Below are positions 12,746 through 24,500 of a DNA stretch of 64,000 nucleotides, piece by piece. This DNA is from Piper betle. Taxonomy: Eukaryota > Streptophyta > Magnoliopsida > Piperales > Piperaceae. Under the pieces are notes generated by a model. It was not told where the DNA came from. It saw nothing but the letters and a program-made list of their open reading frames with translations, and searched no databases. The DNA lies in contig JAURVB010014927.1 of NCBI GenBank assembly GCA_033002965.1, positions 18,264-82,263 of the forward strand, given 5' to 3'. The translations under genes were made by a program, and so were the position numbers. Each line of letters starts with the position of its first letter. The stretch's first letter is position 1.

Positions 12746-13245
12746 GTGAAAGATCAAGCAATTGCTGAGCTACTCACCAACCATTCGGCTCTACCATCCG
12801 AGAAGAAAGAAGAAGGAGTCCGGTTCAACACGGATAAGGAACTACTAAAGTGGACTTTGTATTTTGATGGAGTAGCTGTGGGAATGCGTGAACGAGTTGG
12901 ACCCACTAGAGGAGTTGGGGTTGTCTTAGTAGAGCCTTTAGGGAAGATGGATTTACATGCTTACAATTTGGCATATTTTTGCACCAACAATAGTGTAGAA
13001 TATGAAGCAATGTTGCTTGGACTGTTGCTTGCAAAGGATTTGAAAGTGGAATACTTGCTAGGTCAAAGCGACTCATTATTGGTAATCCAACAGACTGCAG
13101 GGAATTTTGAAGTTAAGGAAGCACATTCGTAGTGTGCAAGGCACATTTGATGCAATTAATGATGAATTTCAAAGAAGTGATGTTTGAACATATCCCTCGC
13201 TCTACAAATTACATGGCAGATGTACTAATCAAGATTAATTGGTAA
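12746..13245 (+). pseudogene. Tat second RNase H, copy A
   Basis: An open stretch of 128 codons (12746-13132) carries LYFDGVAVG, VEYEAMLLGL and GQSDSLLVIQQ, giving the first Asp, the Glu and the second Asp of the RNase H active site. The frame ends with TAG at 13130-13132 and continues in another frame to a segment matching HIPRSTNYMAD, which carries the last conserved Asp. This second, dual-type RNase H is a mark of the Tat lineage. Copy B has Lys in place of the second Asp. Confidence 0.75.
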
Positions 13246-13349
13246 AGGAGAAGTCATAGAGCCAATTATTTGGTTTGCTCGTCATGATGCACCTGCTAGT
13301 GCGGTCTTACCATCAAGTGTTGTAGTTGAAAGCTTTGCAATAGAGGAGT

Positions 13350-14620
13350 TTGAGGATTTGTATGGAGAAATCATCAACTTTTTGGCACGCAACTAGCTAC
13401 CCAGTGATCGATATAATGCTCGTGAGGTTCGACGAATTGCTTCACATCATCTCCTTGAAGGAGAATTATTATATCACCGAGGATTTGACCAAGGAGGAAA
13501 GCTTGAAGGCTATGAGAGATGTGCACAAAGGGACTTGTGGAGAGCACCAAGGTAGAAGAAGGTTGTATCACAATTTTCTCCACATCGGATACTTTTGGCC
13601 AACAATGTATAAGGTATGGATTTTGCTCGGTCATGTGAGAAGTGTCAGTTGCATGCACCTTTGAAGCATATGCCGCCAGAAGCATTGCACCCGATTGGCG
13701 CTTATTGGCTATTTCAGATTTGGGGGCTTGATTTTATTGGTCCCATACATCTATTATCGTCAAAGGTCACAAGTTCATCTTAATGGCGATTGAGTATTTT
13801 CTTAAATGAGGTAAAGCAATGCCAGCAAGGAAACAGACAGAAGAGTGTGTTGCTCAATTTATCAAAGAAAATATTATCTATCGGTTTGGAGTTCCCCATA
13901 AGCATATTACAAATAATGGCACACTGTTCATGGGATTGCAAGTGGCAAAGTTAGCCGAATAACACATATTTGAAATGGTACAATCATCACCACACAACCT
14001 GCAATCTAATGGACAAGTGGAATATTTCAACAAGATTTTAAAACAAATGCCGCGAAAGATAATGGAAAATAATCAACGCAATTGGCATGAAAGGCTACCT
14101 GAAGCATTATAGTCATATCGTACTTCTGCACGTGTGAGTACCGGAGTTACTCCTTTTTGTTAGTGTATGGGAAGGAAGCCATCTTCCCTTTAGAAGTAGA
14201 GTTACCTCCACTAAGGATGGCCACAACTTCACATTTAACACCGCAACAGGGAAATATGTAGCAAATAGAACTGCATCACTCGAAGCAATTGATGAGCATC
14301 GTCATGCTGCAGGGGAAAAGTTGAAAAGGTATAATGAAGCAATGACAAGGAAATACAACCAAGACATTGAGCCCCACAAGTTCAGCTCTGGAATGTTAGT
14401 ATTATGCAACACACGTGAAGTTAGGGCCAATTTGCCATTGTCCAAATTTTCCCCGTCATGGGAGGGCCCTACATTGTGAAGCGAGATATTGGTAAAGGAT
14501 GTTATGAATTGTCAATAATTGATGGAGATTCCTTGTTCCAAGTTAATGTAAGATACTTAAAAATTTGGCGAGACCCTATGACAAGAGGTCACACCCGTCA
14601 AATGAAGCCTAAATGGTGCA
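13350..14620 (+). pseudogene. Tat integrase, copy A
   Basis: Integrase remains include the zinc-binding CEKCQLHA-like region (about 13625), a WGLDFIGPIHL core strand with the first catalytic Asp (about 13725), NGQVE with the catalytic Glu region (about 14010), and the C-terminal GPYIVKRDIGKGCYEL domain (14458-14600). Several frameshifts and stops separate these parts. At 14053-14055 this copy keeps CGA where copy B has TGA. There is no chromodomain. Confidence 0.75.
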
Positions 14621-14700
14621 CAGATGGATTGATGTACAATGTACATAGCAAAAAAGAAGAAGAAGCGAGTACCTTTGAGAAGAACTGTCACCCACCATGA

Positions 14701-16385
14701 TGTATTAGGAAGAAATCACGAGAAAGGTGGAGAGTCTAAGATGGTGAAAAAACAAAAAGTAAGCGTTAAGAGGAAAAAACAACAAATTTATATTGCAACG
14801 GCGTAAAGATACTCTAAATGGTTAGGTTGCTACTCTTTAAAGATATCCACCGAACCGGGGGGCTCATATTTGCACAAATTTAAACTTAGCCATTCAAGTG
14901 GATAAGTTCTAAGAGATTCTGAGGAAAAGATTTTTGCTGTTCCAAATTCGCTAAAGGATATTAAAAAAAGAAGTTTAAGGAAAAGATTTATGCTGTTCTA
15001 AAACTACCTAAGGAAATTTATGAAAAAATTGAACCGGCCATGATTGCACACCCGTAAGGACGAAACATAAGGGCATTCAATATTTATAAAAAATAAAGTC
15101 TAATTGTTGAGGAAGGGGGAGAAAATTTTAAGAGAAAAAGAAGGCTCGTGTTTATTGCTACAAAGATGAGAAAGAATGAACAAGGCTTCATCTCTCCCGT
15201 TTCTCATATGAAGAAGATGCTGCTGCCATGAAGGAAGGAGAAAGCTGCCAATCACCTATTTGCTGGATGCTGCTTGAAGTCTGACGAGAGTCTAGGAGTT
15301 TCCCTACGCAGCTGCTGTTTGTGCCCTTCCATATAGCTCCTCTTTTGTCTAGCCTTGCCAAAGCCTTGCTTGCCCATTGCCGTTGTTCATAGCTTCGAAG
15401 ATCCTCAGTTTGCCACTATTACAGCCTGCAAAAGCTTGACGGGGAGCTGTGCCTCACTGAGTAGAGATTCTGCTATTGTCCACCGAGGAAAGGTGCTACT
15501 GTCACATCTTGCTGCAGGAGAGCCAAAGTCACTGCCAACATCTGAAGATCTCTGACTTACGCTACGAATCTACTAGAAAGGGTTTGATTTGTTTTTTATT
15601 TTGTAGATAAAAACAGAAGAGTTTCTCCCTCAACCTCGCTCTGCCTCTTCGACTGCCAACATGAAAAAGATTGGAGAGTTCCTTGGCCAGTTCATGATGG
15701 AGCCTTGATGTGATTCCAAGCGAGATTTCTGCGAGGAGGAGCCTTCATTTGCAGCTTTTGCCATAGACGCTGGTGTTTATTGCCGCCCTTGGGAGTCATA
15801 CCGAACAAGGAGCAGAGAAGACATCTCTGCACAGAGCCGCTGCTGTTCTCCGCCTATTGCCACCAATTGATGTTCCTGGAGTTATGCTGTCCTTGCCATG
15901 AAGCTGGCCAGAGTCGAGACGTCCTTGGTAAACAAGAGATCAATTGGGAGAAGAAAGAAGAAACATTGCTACTGCACACGCCATCTTGTTGCTTATTGCT
16001 GTTTGAGGAAGTCCAGTTGGAGAGACGCCAAGGAGATGTGTTGTTGTCACTCTGAAGTGGTTCTGAAGTCGTTCGTGTGGAGCTGGGGATTCAGAAATTG
16101 CAGCATCTGGAATTGATCAGTAAACTCTCATCTCGTCCCATAGTTGCCGCCTTGGAATCCCATTGCAGCAGCTTGGCTGTCACCAAGCCAAGGAGTCACA
16201 CCATCGTGGGGAAAGGAATTGCCGCAGTCACAGAAAACGGAGCATAGAAAACACGGGACAATTTTGCTGTTTTGTTGCTGTTGTGAAGAAGGCCATTCGC
16301 TGCCTGCAACCATCGGCTCGCCTGAAGGAGGAAAGTTCTGCACCCTTGTTGTTAGCAACCACCGGTTCGTCTGAAGAAGGAAAAT
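14701..16385 (+). mobile_element. Downstream Tat region / probable 3' LTR, copy A
   Basis: Non-coding DNA after the integrase is shared with copy B (44615-46346). Two purine-rich runs could be the polypurine tract (CGGGGGGCT near 14855 and GGAAGGGGGAGAAAA near 15112), so the LTR start is unsettled. No matching 5' LTR was found upstream. Open frames here, such as 15355-15555 and 15780-16055, show no family motif and are broken in copy B. Confidence 0.4.
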
Positions 16386-17610
16386 TGCACTTTTGCTGCC
16401 GGCAAGGAGAACTTCTAGCTGCTGTGTTGCTGCCTCGCCATTTTTGATTGATTATCAGAGTCCTTTCACCGGCGTCCAATCACTACCTCCCGTTGGATTT
16501 AACATCGACCAGTCACCAGAATTCCATCGTTGTCGCCGGAGAAGAGACCCGCCTGTTGGCGGTGTTGTTGCGAAGAAACAGAGGAAAGAAGAAGACGTCA
16601 AGATAATAAATGGATCTTCATATCCATTTACCGACCAACTGATAGATTAGCTTACCTGGCTTGATCGTATCAGCATGCTTGATCATATCAGCATAGCTTG
16701 ATCGTATCTGATCTATTTGCCTGTCCGTGATCAATTTAACTCTAGATTCTGGACTAACCTGGATTGGAGCCGTTCTATACCAGCCCATATTCGACTGTGA
16801 AATTTATCTCATTACTTCCCCGTGCTCTAATTTGTGTATAACTTGGTAACACGTTGTTTTCCCGCATTCCAAAACCAACAGTGAAGTTTATTTCATCATT
16901 GAGTACAACACAGATTAATTTTGAGGTCTCTTCAAGGAGCAAATTATGTATGGAGTTTAAAAAGTTAAAGTGGCAAAAATTTTTACTAAAATTTATAATT
17001 TGTAAAAGAATTAAAAATTAGTAAATTGTGAGTACTAATCTCATCGTGGACTGACTTAGGGATTTAAGTTGAACCTAAAGGAATCACGTAAAATTTCCTT
17101 CGTGTTATTTTGTGTCTGTGACATTTTATTTTTATCGCAGTATTTCTTTACACGGGAAGGGCGCCTTGGTCCTACTGACCCTCAAACCCGGATCAAAATT
17201 TGCGATTTGCGGGGGCAAAAAATCCTGCGTCTGAACACTACCATGGTTCCATTGGATAAATAAAAAACCATTGCTCATGTCAAAACAAATTATATTTAAT
17301 CAACTTCTCAAATTTAATATGTATATTAAAAGCAAATAATAAGCTGTCTAAATTTCAAACATACAGCTAGAGAGAGAGGACAATTATTCTATACCATTAC
17401 AATAATCTAAATCTTTAACCACTATAACCTAAGATATAAAAAGTTTGCCTAAACTACTTCCACACTAGGAGATCATATGGGGATAAAAAGAAAGTAAATT
17501 ACAAAATGTGGAAGAAACCTGGTAGAGGCGCTAAGAGTCCACAAGCTGAGTCCTTTCGGGCAATGACCTACAATATGGGAGACATTGACTGAAATGTGAG
17601 CTTCCATCTC
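16386..17610. other. Region without recognised gene
   Basis: This is sequence beyond the visible end of duplication copy A. Short frames on both strands near 16393-16650 and 17069-17263 lack recognisable domains. I see no element boundary that I can defend. Confidence 0.4.
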
Positions 17611-17620
17611 GCGGGAATAT

Positions 17621-17621
17621 A

Positions 17622-17703
<82 letters not shown>
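17621..17703. repeat. (AAT)n microsatellite
   Basis: About 27 uninterrupted AAT/ATA units. It adjoins the end of the PV42-like pseudogene and creates an artificial poly-Leu or poly-Ile tract in minus-strand frames. Confidence 0.97.
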
Positions 17704-17705
<2 letters not shown>

Positions 17706-17715
17706 GTTAGGGGTG

Positions 17716-18110
17716 GTGCAAATTTCAGGATGTCCAACATGGTAACGATGCCAATGTGGTGCTTGCAAATGGCACCGGTGGCACCGTCGGACTCGAGGAT
17801 CATGGAGCCGCCGGCACCAATCCATTTGCCGAGAGGTGTGGCGACGGTAATGACGACGAGATTGTCGGCAACAGGGCGTTGATGGTGTTGGAGAGGGAGG
17901 CGGTGCAGGGGACCTAGATGAGCTTCTTTTAGTTGGAGATGAGGGAGTTGAGGGTGTGGATTTGAGGAGCGAGGGATAGGAGTGCATGTTGTGTACGGGC
18001 GATTGGACTGTGCAATAGGGTGATAATAATTGAGATTTTGGCGAGGAAGTGATTGATGACAATGAAGACTTAGTACAAGAACTTAAAAGTGAACGATGAT
18101 TAGGAGGTGT
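17716..18110 (-). pseudogene. CBS-domain protein (PV42/CBSX-like) fragment
   Basis: On the minus strand, 17716-17867 encodes a CBS-domain segment with GKWIGAGGSMILESD and HHIGIVTMLDIL. This resembles the plant PV42/CBSX6 type of SNF1-kinase gamma-like proteins, which bind adenosine ligands through CBS pairs. A frame change near 17867-17875 separates it from an upstream part reading SLSNTINALL. Further upstream, about 17930-18000, a segment like HALLSLAPQIHTLNSLIS is separated by stops. The 3' part is replaced by the AAT microsatellite. It is a decayed partial copy with no intact reading frame. Family assignment rests on motif resemblance recalled from memory. Confidence 0.6.
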
Positions 18111-18119
18111 GTGCACCGT

Positions 18120-18600
18120 GCATGACCAGTGACACTTAACTGCAGCGCAAGGAATTTACTTACTTACCATACCGACACCTGCCGTCTCTTGCATGCAAAG
18201 CGAATTAGCAGTTGAAAAAAAGGTAAGAGGAGCAGTTGTCGTCTTGTCGGGAGATTTACCCTCTTGGCTTACGAGGGATTTCGGTGTCACGAGCGAGCTC
18301 TCAATGTAATTTTCATGGAAGAATATATTGAATTGTATTAAGATCTGGCCATTAATATTTGAGTTAATATTAAGCCAAATATTGATCAAGGCCTAACGAT
18401 TAATTATGTACAATAATAACACTTGTTTATATTTAAAAAATTAAAATTGTTAATGTTGATATCTAATAAGTGATGATTAATTCATATTAAGACCTTAAAA
18501 TAAATTGTCACGCTTAGTAATATATAAATTAAAATTTAAAAGATATAATAATTAAAATTTTTAAAGAATAAACATCACTTAAATCCTTCAAAAGGATGAG
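18120..18600. other. AT-rich intergenic DNA
   Basis: I see no gene or element boundary here. Confidence 0.4.
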
Positions 18601-18605
18601 AAGTA

Positions 18606-18928
18606 TTACTTGCGCTCCCATTTTTGGACAAATGATCAATTTCATTCTTGCGCCTCTAACTCTATTACTAAGTGGAAAACTCGACCATACTGTCAATAGA
18701 TAAAAATTATTGATAATTAAGGTTCTTAAGACATTGATGCCATGATGGTTCTTTTTTCTTTTTTTATTGATGATGTGGCCTTATTTTACAATATTTACAT
18801 ACACTTTTATCATAAATTAGACTTTACAATAGAAATTCTAATTAACAATTTAGAACATTATCTTATAAATGAAGTTGGTGTTTTTTTTTATTGATGACAT
18901 GGCCAAATTTGTCATGTTATCATATTTA

Positions 18929-18982
<54 letters not shown>

Positions 18983-19090
18983 TCATAAAAATGTAGTATA
19001 TATAAAGTTTGAAGTCAGGAAATATAAGTGATTATTTCTTGAGCAGGAAGGATAAGTGGTATATTTGGACATTTCAGAGGGTGCAAATGA
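18606..19090. mobile_element. Inverted-repeat element (MITE-like)
   Basis: The left arm (18606-18656, containing ACTTGCGCTCCCATTTTTGG) and the reverse complement of the right arm (19036-19090, containing CATTTGCACCCTCTGAAATG) are recognisably related over about 50 bp. That gives a non-coding element of about 485 bp with imperfect terminal inverted repeats. It contains the (AT)n run at 18932. No clear target-site duplication was seen, so the superfamily is not assigned. Confidence 0.4.
18932..18979. repeat. (AT)n microsatellite
   Basis: About 24 uninterrupted AT units inside the inverted-repeat element. Confidence 0.97.
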
Positions 19091-19879
19091 TTTTTACTGA
19101 TTTTTAAATAAAAATAATGAATATCTAATATCGATCCTCAACGGTGAAGGTTGGAGCAATCCAAGAAAATAGACGATTTAGTCACTCCTTTCTTTTTATT
19201 AAAAAAGAAAGCAAATATTTATCCTTAGTTGCCAAATTCGGTAGCTCTGGAAGGAAGTAGAATGGAGATGATTTTTGTAAAGGAAATATCCGACTGTTCA
19301 TGGCGAGGCCAGAAATTTCTCTACTTTGAAATCACTTGATCGTCATTTTAAGGTTCACCTTTAGAAAAGAAAAATAGTGGTTCAAATAGACAATTTTTTA
19401 GAACACTTAAACTTGATGGCATAATTAATTAAAATTTTGAATATAAAGACTAATAACACAAAAAGTAAATAATATATAGTTTTTTTTCATTTTATCCAAT
19501 GCAATTCCATTTTTTAATATAAATATTATATATATAGGCTAAATAATAGTCTAGATTTATGAGGTTTACCAAAAAAATTAGAGCAGTAATTTAGAAATTG
19601 ATTTGGATACGTCATGTGTCTTAGTTATTTGCTACCAAAAGGAAAAAGAGTGATTAGCATTATGTTTATGAAAACATTAAATAATTTCAATAAATAAATA
19701 AATCAGTTGAATAAGGCACAATATGTCATGAATCCCCTTTTATGCCCATGCGAAAGAAACTACAAATGAATGCAAGATTCTTCTTCCCTTAAACCTTAAT
19801 GAACTGCTCGAGAAAGACAAGATTACACTAATCTACATTCTTTTGAAAGTAGAGAAGTTTCATAGCAATCAACAAACTA
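19091..19879. other. Intergenic DNA without recognised gene
   Basis: No coding signal seen. TCTCTACTTT near 19315 resembles a Helitron 5' end, but the base before it is T, not the expected A, so it is not called. Confidence 0.35.
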
Positions 19880-20203
19880 TTTGAAAAATAATAACAAATA
19901 TTTATTAATTTCATGGCTAATAATAACAAAATTTTTAACGAATAATATAAGATCTTTTCAACCAATTAAATTACAAAATAATGCATAATACAATATATTT
20001 TTTACCATTATTATAAATATAATAAAACTAACGCATACATTATTTTTGCATCTCTTTATTTTATTTCAAACTGTCTATTTTTACTTGTATTTATTTATCA
20101 TTGTCATTTATTCTAAAAGACGAAGATTTCAAATAAGTTTATCTCAATATTTTTTAATAAATCTCTTATTTAATACCGGTGCATTGCGCAGAGTCTCTGC
20201 TAG
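19880..20203 (+). mobile_element. Helitron-like 3' end (single-copy region)
   Basis: The segment ends in a hairpin-like CCGGTGCATTGCGCAG (20176-20191) followed by CTAG at 20200-20203 and then T, the canonical Helitron 3' terminus. The preceding 300 bp are related to 8880-9275 and to 38945-39347, which marks a dispersed family. Confidence 0.55.
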
Positions 20204-21430
20204 TATGTTAAAGGAGCTATAACTAGCTAGAAGGGTAAGCAACTTTACTTGTCTCTCCGTTTGATGGATTTATTTCTCTGTTTAAGAAAAATCATAAAAT
20301 GCAGACTCTCGTTTCAAGAGAAACAACTCTTATAATATATTAGGCAAGCACGGCATTTGAATCTTTGAAAATTATTTGAAGTAGAATCTTAATATCAAGT
20401 TATTATTTTCTTTGTGAAAGATTGACCGCAAAGGTGTGAATATAATTTTATATCGTAAATGTTATGTATTATCTTGTAATAATTCATTTTAGTGGGTTTG
20501 CATTCTAAGTATTGTTATGTGATTTTACTCTAGTCCTTGGACCATTTCTACACAAAATTTAATTTTGTTCATCTTTTCAAAATTTTTTCTTTATTCAAAT
20601 TTGTTTTGCCGGCACTGTTGTTGTTAACAACCATCAATATTTGATAAAATGACACGTTATTCATTGAGAATAGTCCTTCCTTGGAAGCTGTTGTCACCTC
20701 TTTGTCCTTCGGCATATGGAAGCAGAGAAAATAGCATTTAATTGTCTGAAGCATAAACCAGAAAAAAATATTGTTTTTCCTTACAGCAAAAAAATATTGT
20801 TTTTTTCTTAAAGAAAAAAAGTTGTTACCAGACCTCAAAGTCACTTTGGCTCACTTGGCAGTTAACTGATTCGTTTATTAGTTGGTAGCACCAAACTATT
20901 CCCGTGCAACTTCTCACCAAAGAAGTGAAAATGCATGGAAAGCTCAAAGAAGGGTAGATGGGGTAGACATTAAAGTTCTCGTGAGGTAGGTACGACCAGA
21001 AGGACTTAATTCAAAAATTAAATTATCCAATAACAAATCACAAGATATTAATAATTATAAATGTCGTAATTAATCTGGACTTTGTTGAAACAGGTATGAC
21101 TTAGACATTTGCACTATTTTAATTCGTACTTGATTTTTCAATTCCATATTTTTTAATTCTTTGCAATCTTTTTGGTTATAAAACACAATATTTTATTTAT
21201 AATTTAAACCTTATTTGTTTTGATCATAAAATTTTAATATGTAATAAATTATCTTATTTAAATTTTTAAAATTCAATTGAACCCAATTTCATGTAGTTGA
21301 ACAGACTATAAAATAGTGTACAATAACTGGTACAATAATTAAACCTTTACAATTGACAGTGATCCCTGACCCAAGTTGGCTTCGTATACATATATACGCA
21401 TAGTAAGTAGCATATAAGTATATTTTTGTT
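20204..21430. other. Intergenic region upstream of the MATE gene
   Basis: AT-rich, no coding pattern recognised. It probably includes the distal promoter of the MATE gene. Confidence 0.4.
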
Positions 21431-21432
21431 TA

Positions 21433-21433
21433 T

Positions 21434-21477
<44 letters not shown>
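21433..21477 (+). promoter_or_regulatory. Compound (AC)n(AT)n microsatellite forming the TATA region
   Basis: About nine AC units run into about fourteen AT units, ending TATATAAAAC roughly 70 bases before the MATE start codon. No other TATA-like site is as well placed, so the repeat probably supplies the TATA element. Length changes in it would alter promoter spacing. Confidence 0.45.
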
Positions 21478-21482
<5 letters not shown>

Positions 21483-21544
21483 TAAACATTCATCTATTAT
21501 TTATACACCGATTGAGGAGCATAAGGCAATGCTTTGTAGTCGTG

Positions 21545-24500
21545 ATGGAGCAGGAGGGCGACCGGCCGCTGTTGGGCTGCCATGATCAGTACGATGATGC
21601 AGGCGGCCAAGTAGTTGAAGTAGGATTATTGTCAAGTTCATCAGATGCATGGGAAGAGTTGTTGGAGTACGTTGAGGTTAGTAGGTTCATCAACAGATAC
21701 TTGCTGTGGATCAAGGCCGCGGCATGGGAGTTTAAGCTCCTATCGCACCTGTCGGCAGCTTCCATCGTCGTCTCCATCGCCAACTTCATGCTCAGTCTGG
21801 TTACCCAAATGTTCGTCGGCCAGCTTGGCGCTCTCGACCTCGCCGCTGCGTCGATTGCCAGTGTCGGCATCCAAGGCCTTGCCTACGGGATCATGGTACG
21901 AATTTGAGTCAGTAGGGTTAAGACCAAATTTTTAATAAACCCTGGAGCAATAATTAAGTTAATCAAAATTTCAAAGTCAATAAGAATATATATATATATA
22001 TATATTACATTATTATAATTTATCTAATTATTTAACAAGAATTTATCTATACAATTAAAATTTATTTATAGTATAACTTGTGCACGACATCATGCCTAGT
22101 TTTAATAAACCACAACACAATAATTAAGCTCTCCCAACTTTAATCTCGGCTGGTCACCTAAATAGATTCATACAAGCATTCTAATCGGAACAAAATCTCC
22201 TCCAGCAGGAAGAAATTTGAGATAATTTTGGTGTCAGCTTAGGCTATAATTGGATCTCTAAAAATAATTTATTTTAATAAATTTGTGATTTTTAAAAATA
22301 TTTTTCAAAATTTTGATGAATTTTGTGATTACAGGAAGAGAACTCATTTTGGTAATTTTGTGTTTTTAAACGATATCGTTTCAAGTTTTTTGAGATTTTC
22401 ATACAATCAGGCCATTGGTTCTCCACTAAGCATTATGCTCTTGTTAAATGGCTAATCCCTTCCGAAAACAGTGGCCTGAGAAGCCAAGGAGATAACACTT
22501 AAAAGAGAATTGAAGGTTTTGGCCCTACATAGATTTTTTTCATATTACAAAGAGATGCTTTAAAATCTTTTCAACTACTTGTTTGAAAATTACAATCCTT
22601 AACTTTGGAACTAAATTATTATTTTTTATGTGAGAAGCACTTTGAAATTGGGAAGCTTGATCGGAATCAATCATTATTTTTTTTCTATAATATCGATACC
22701 GACCAAAATCTCATTGCCAAGTCGAAATTTTTGTTCCGTTCTTATCTATGTTAACTATTAATTAATTAGTTATAATTCAATTTTTCCATCTCTATAAATA
22801 TAAATGCATGCAGTTGGGCATGGCCAGCGCAGTACAAACAGTGTGCGGGCAAGCCCATGGGGCGAAGCAAAGGGGCACCATGGGCGTCGTATGCCAAAAA
22901 GCCATGATCCTCCACTTGGGAGCAGCCATTCTCCTCTCCTTCGTCTACTGGTACTCCGGCGCCATCCTAGCCGCCATCGGCCAGTCGGTGGAGATCGCCG
23001 CACAGGGCCAGGTCTTCGCCCGCGGCCTCCTCCCTCAACTCTACGCATTCGCCGTCAACTGCCCAATGCAGAGGTTCCTACAGGCCCAGAACATTGTCTA
23101 CCCCCTCGCCTACATTGCCGTGGGTGTCCTCTTACTCCATCTACTTCTTTCATGGCTGGTTGTGTTTGTTCTCAAGTACGGACTCCTCGCCGCTGCTCTC
23201 ACATTGAGCCTTTCATGGTGGATACTGGTGCTCCTTACTGGGGCGTTTGTACTTTGGAGCCCTTCTTGCAAGGAGAGCTGGACCGGCTTCTCCACCATGG
23301 CTTTCACTGGGATTTGGCCTTATCTCAAGCTCACTGCTTCTTCAGCTTGCATGCTCTGGTAGTGCTACTTATACGTATTAGTTCATGATCATCACTATAT
23401 GTACCAGTAAAAAATATATGATAGTTTGATGACTTTCCTCTGATATTGAGATAACAATGATCTGTATGACTGTATCTTGGTGCAAGTTTGGAAGTATGGT
23501 ACAACCAGGGGCTGGTTCTGATATCGGGCTTCCTACCCAACGCCGAGATATCTCTCGATTCAATTTCCATCTGGTATGTCTATGTCAATCCATGTTCTCC
23601 TTGCATGCCATAGAATCAGAGTAGACGAGGAATGCTTCAAACTAATCCCAATTGATTTTCTGAGCTGTAAATTTTGGAATGAGTGCAAATTGTTTCATTG
23701 CCTATATTGATTGAACTGTGCAAGTAACTTACAGCTTAGTTGTGTCTTCCAGTATGAATTATTTGAATTGGGATATGCAGTTCATGTTGGGCCTCAGCAC
23801 AGCAGCTAGGTGGGTACTTAGCAAATTACCAGTTTTGTTTGTTTCCAATTTCTGGATAGACACAAGATTCAATTGATTCTTCATTTTTTCTGGGTATTAA
23901 TTATTGGCAACTATACACCAAAAATTCACAGCATTAGAGTGGGGAACGAGCTGGGCAGTAGGCATCCAAGGGTAGCACGGTTCTCAGTCGTAGTAGTGGT
24001 GGTCACCTCTGTTTTGATCAGCCTTCTCTTCACTACCGTTGTCTTAGTATTTCGGACGCCATTAAGCCGAGCTTTCACCTCAGATTCATCGGTAATCAAG
24101 GCCGTGTGTAGCCTCATCCCATTCCTTGCCATTTCCGTTTTCTTAAATGGGATCCAACCCATTCTTTCTGGTGAGTCCAGTTCTTCCTTTTTCACCATGT
24201 ACCGAATAGATAAATTATTTTAAAGAACTCAGTATTTCGTGGGTTAATTGGGATCGTACTTTGTTGGATTTGCCTGGTGTTGGTGAAAATGCAGGTGTTG
24301 CAATTGGATCTGGATGGCAAGCTTTAGTGGCGTATGTGAACCTCGGCACTTACTACATCATTGGTCTCCCTATTGGTTGTGTCCTCGGCTTCAAAACAAG
24401 CCTCGGAGTAGAAGTAAGCGACCATTGTACTGTATGCAAGAGGAGAAAGGTTTTCTTTGTCCATGAACCCTGTTTTTACTGTTTCTTCTCTGTTGAAATC

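Larger units (their letters stand above)
10540..14700 (+). mobile_element. Ty3/gypsy Tat-lineage element, copy A (decayed)
   Basis: A retrotransposon pol region in the order protease end, reverse transcriptase, RNase H, second RNase H and integrase. Tat lineage is indicated by the RT phrase CVDFRDLNKACPKD, the extra RNase H (YFDG...EYEA) and an integrase without chromodomain. gag and most of the protease are missing. The same truncation and the same flanks occur in copy B, so insertion and loss came before the duplication. Many in-frame stops and shifts interrupt it. 10167-10540 upstream holds no recognised gene. Confidence 0.85.
2801..16385 (+). repeat. Segmental duplication, copy A
   Basis: A block of about 13.6 kb is collinear with 32158-46346 in direct orientation, beginning at the shared ATTAAATTGTTAAAA. 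It contains non-element DNA, a small gene, a solo LTR, a Helitron-like end and a Tat retroelement in the same order as copy B. By eye identity is roughly 90-97% depending on segment. Differences include a 1.47 kb tandem duplication and a 55 bp stretch (about 3060-3115) only in A, and a 1.83 kb hAT-like insertion and a 0.66 kb block only in B. The right limit is approximate because the match fades near 16385. Bases 2801-3635 and 7914-8150 hold no gene that I can see. Confidence 0.85.

Noticed and set aside
17568..18116. 182-codon minus-strand frame
   Set aside because: It contains a poly-Ile run from the AAT microsatellite and Ser/Pro/His-rich sequence. The real homology (CBS segment) is in another frame.
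19314..19330. TCTCTACTTT as a Helitron 5' end
   Set aside because: The preceding base is T where A is expected, and the motif is short enough to occur by chance in this AT-rich stretch.
20569..20844. 91-codon minus-strand frame
   Set aside because: AT-rich, repetitive Phe/Lys content, no motif, no promoter or matching copy.
22804..23388. 194-codon plus-strand frame
   Set aside because: It is a shifted frame over MATE exon 2; the MATE frame is supported by family motifs and splice phases.
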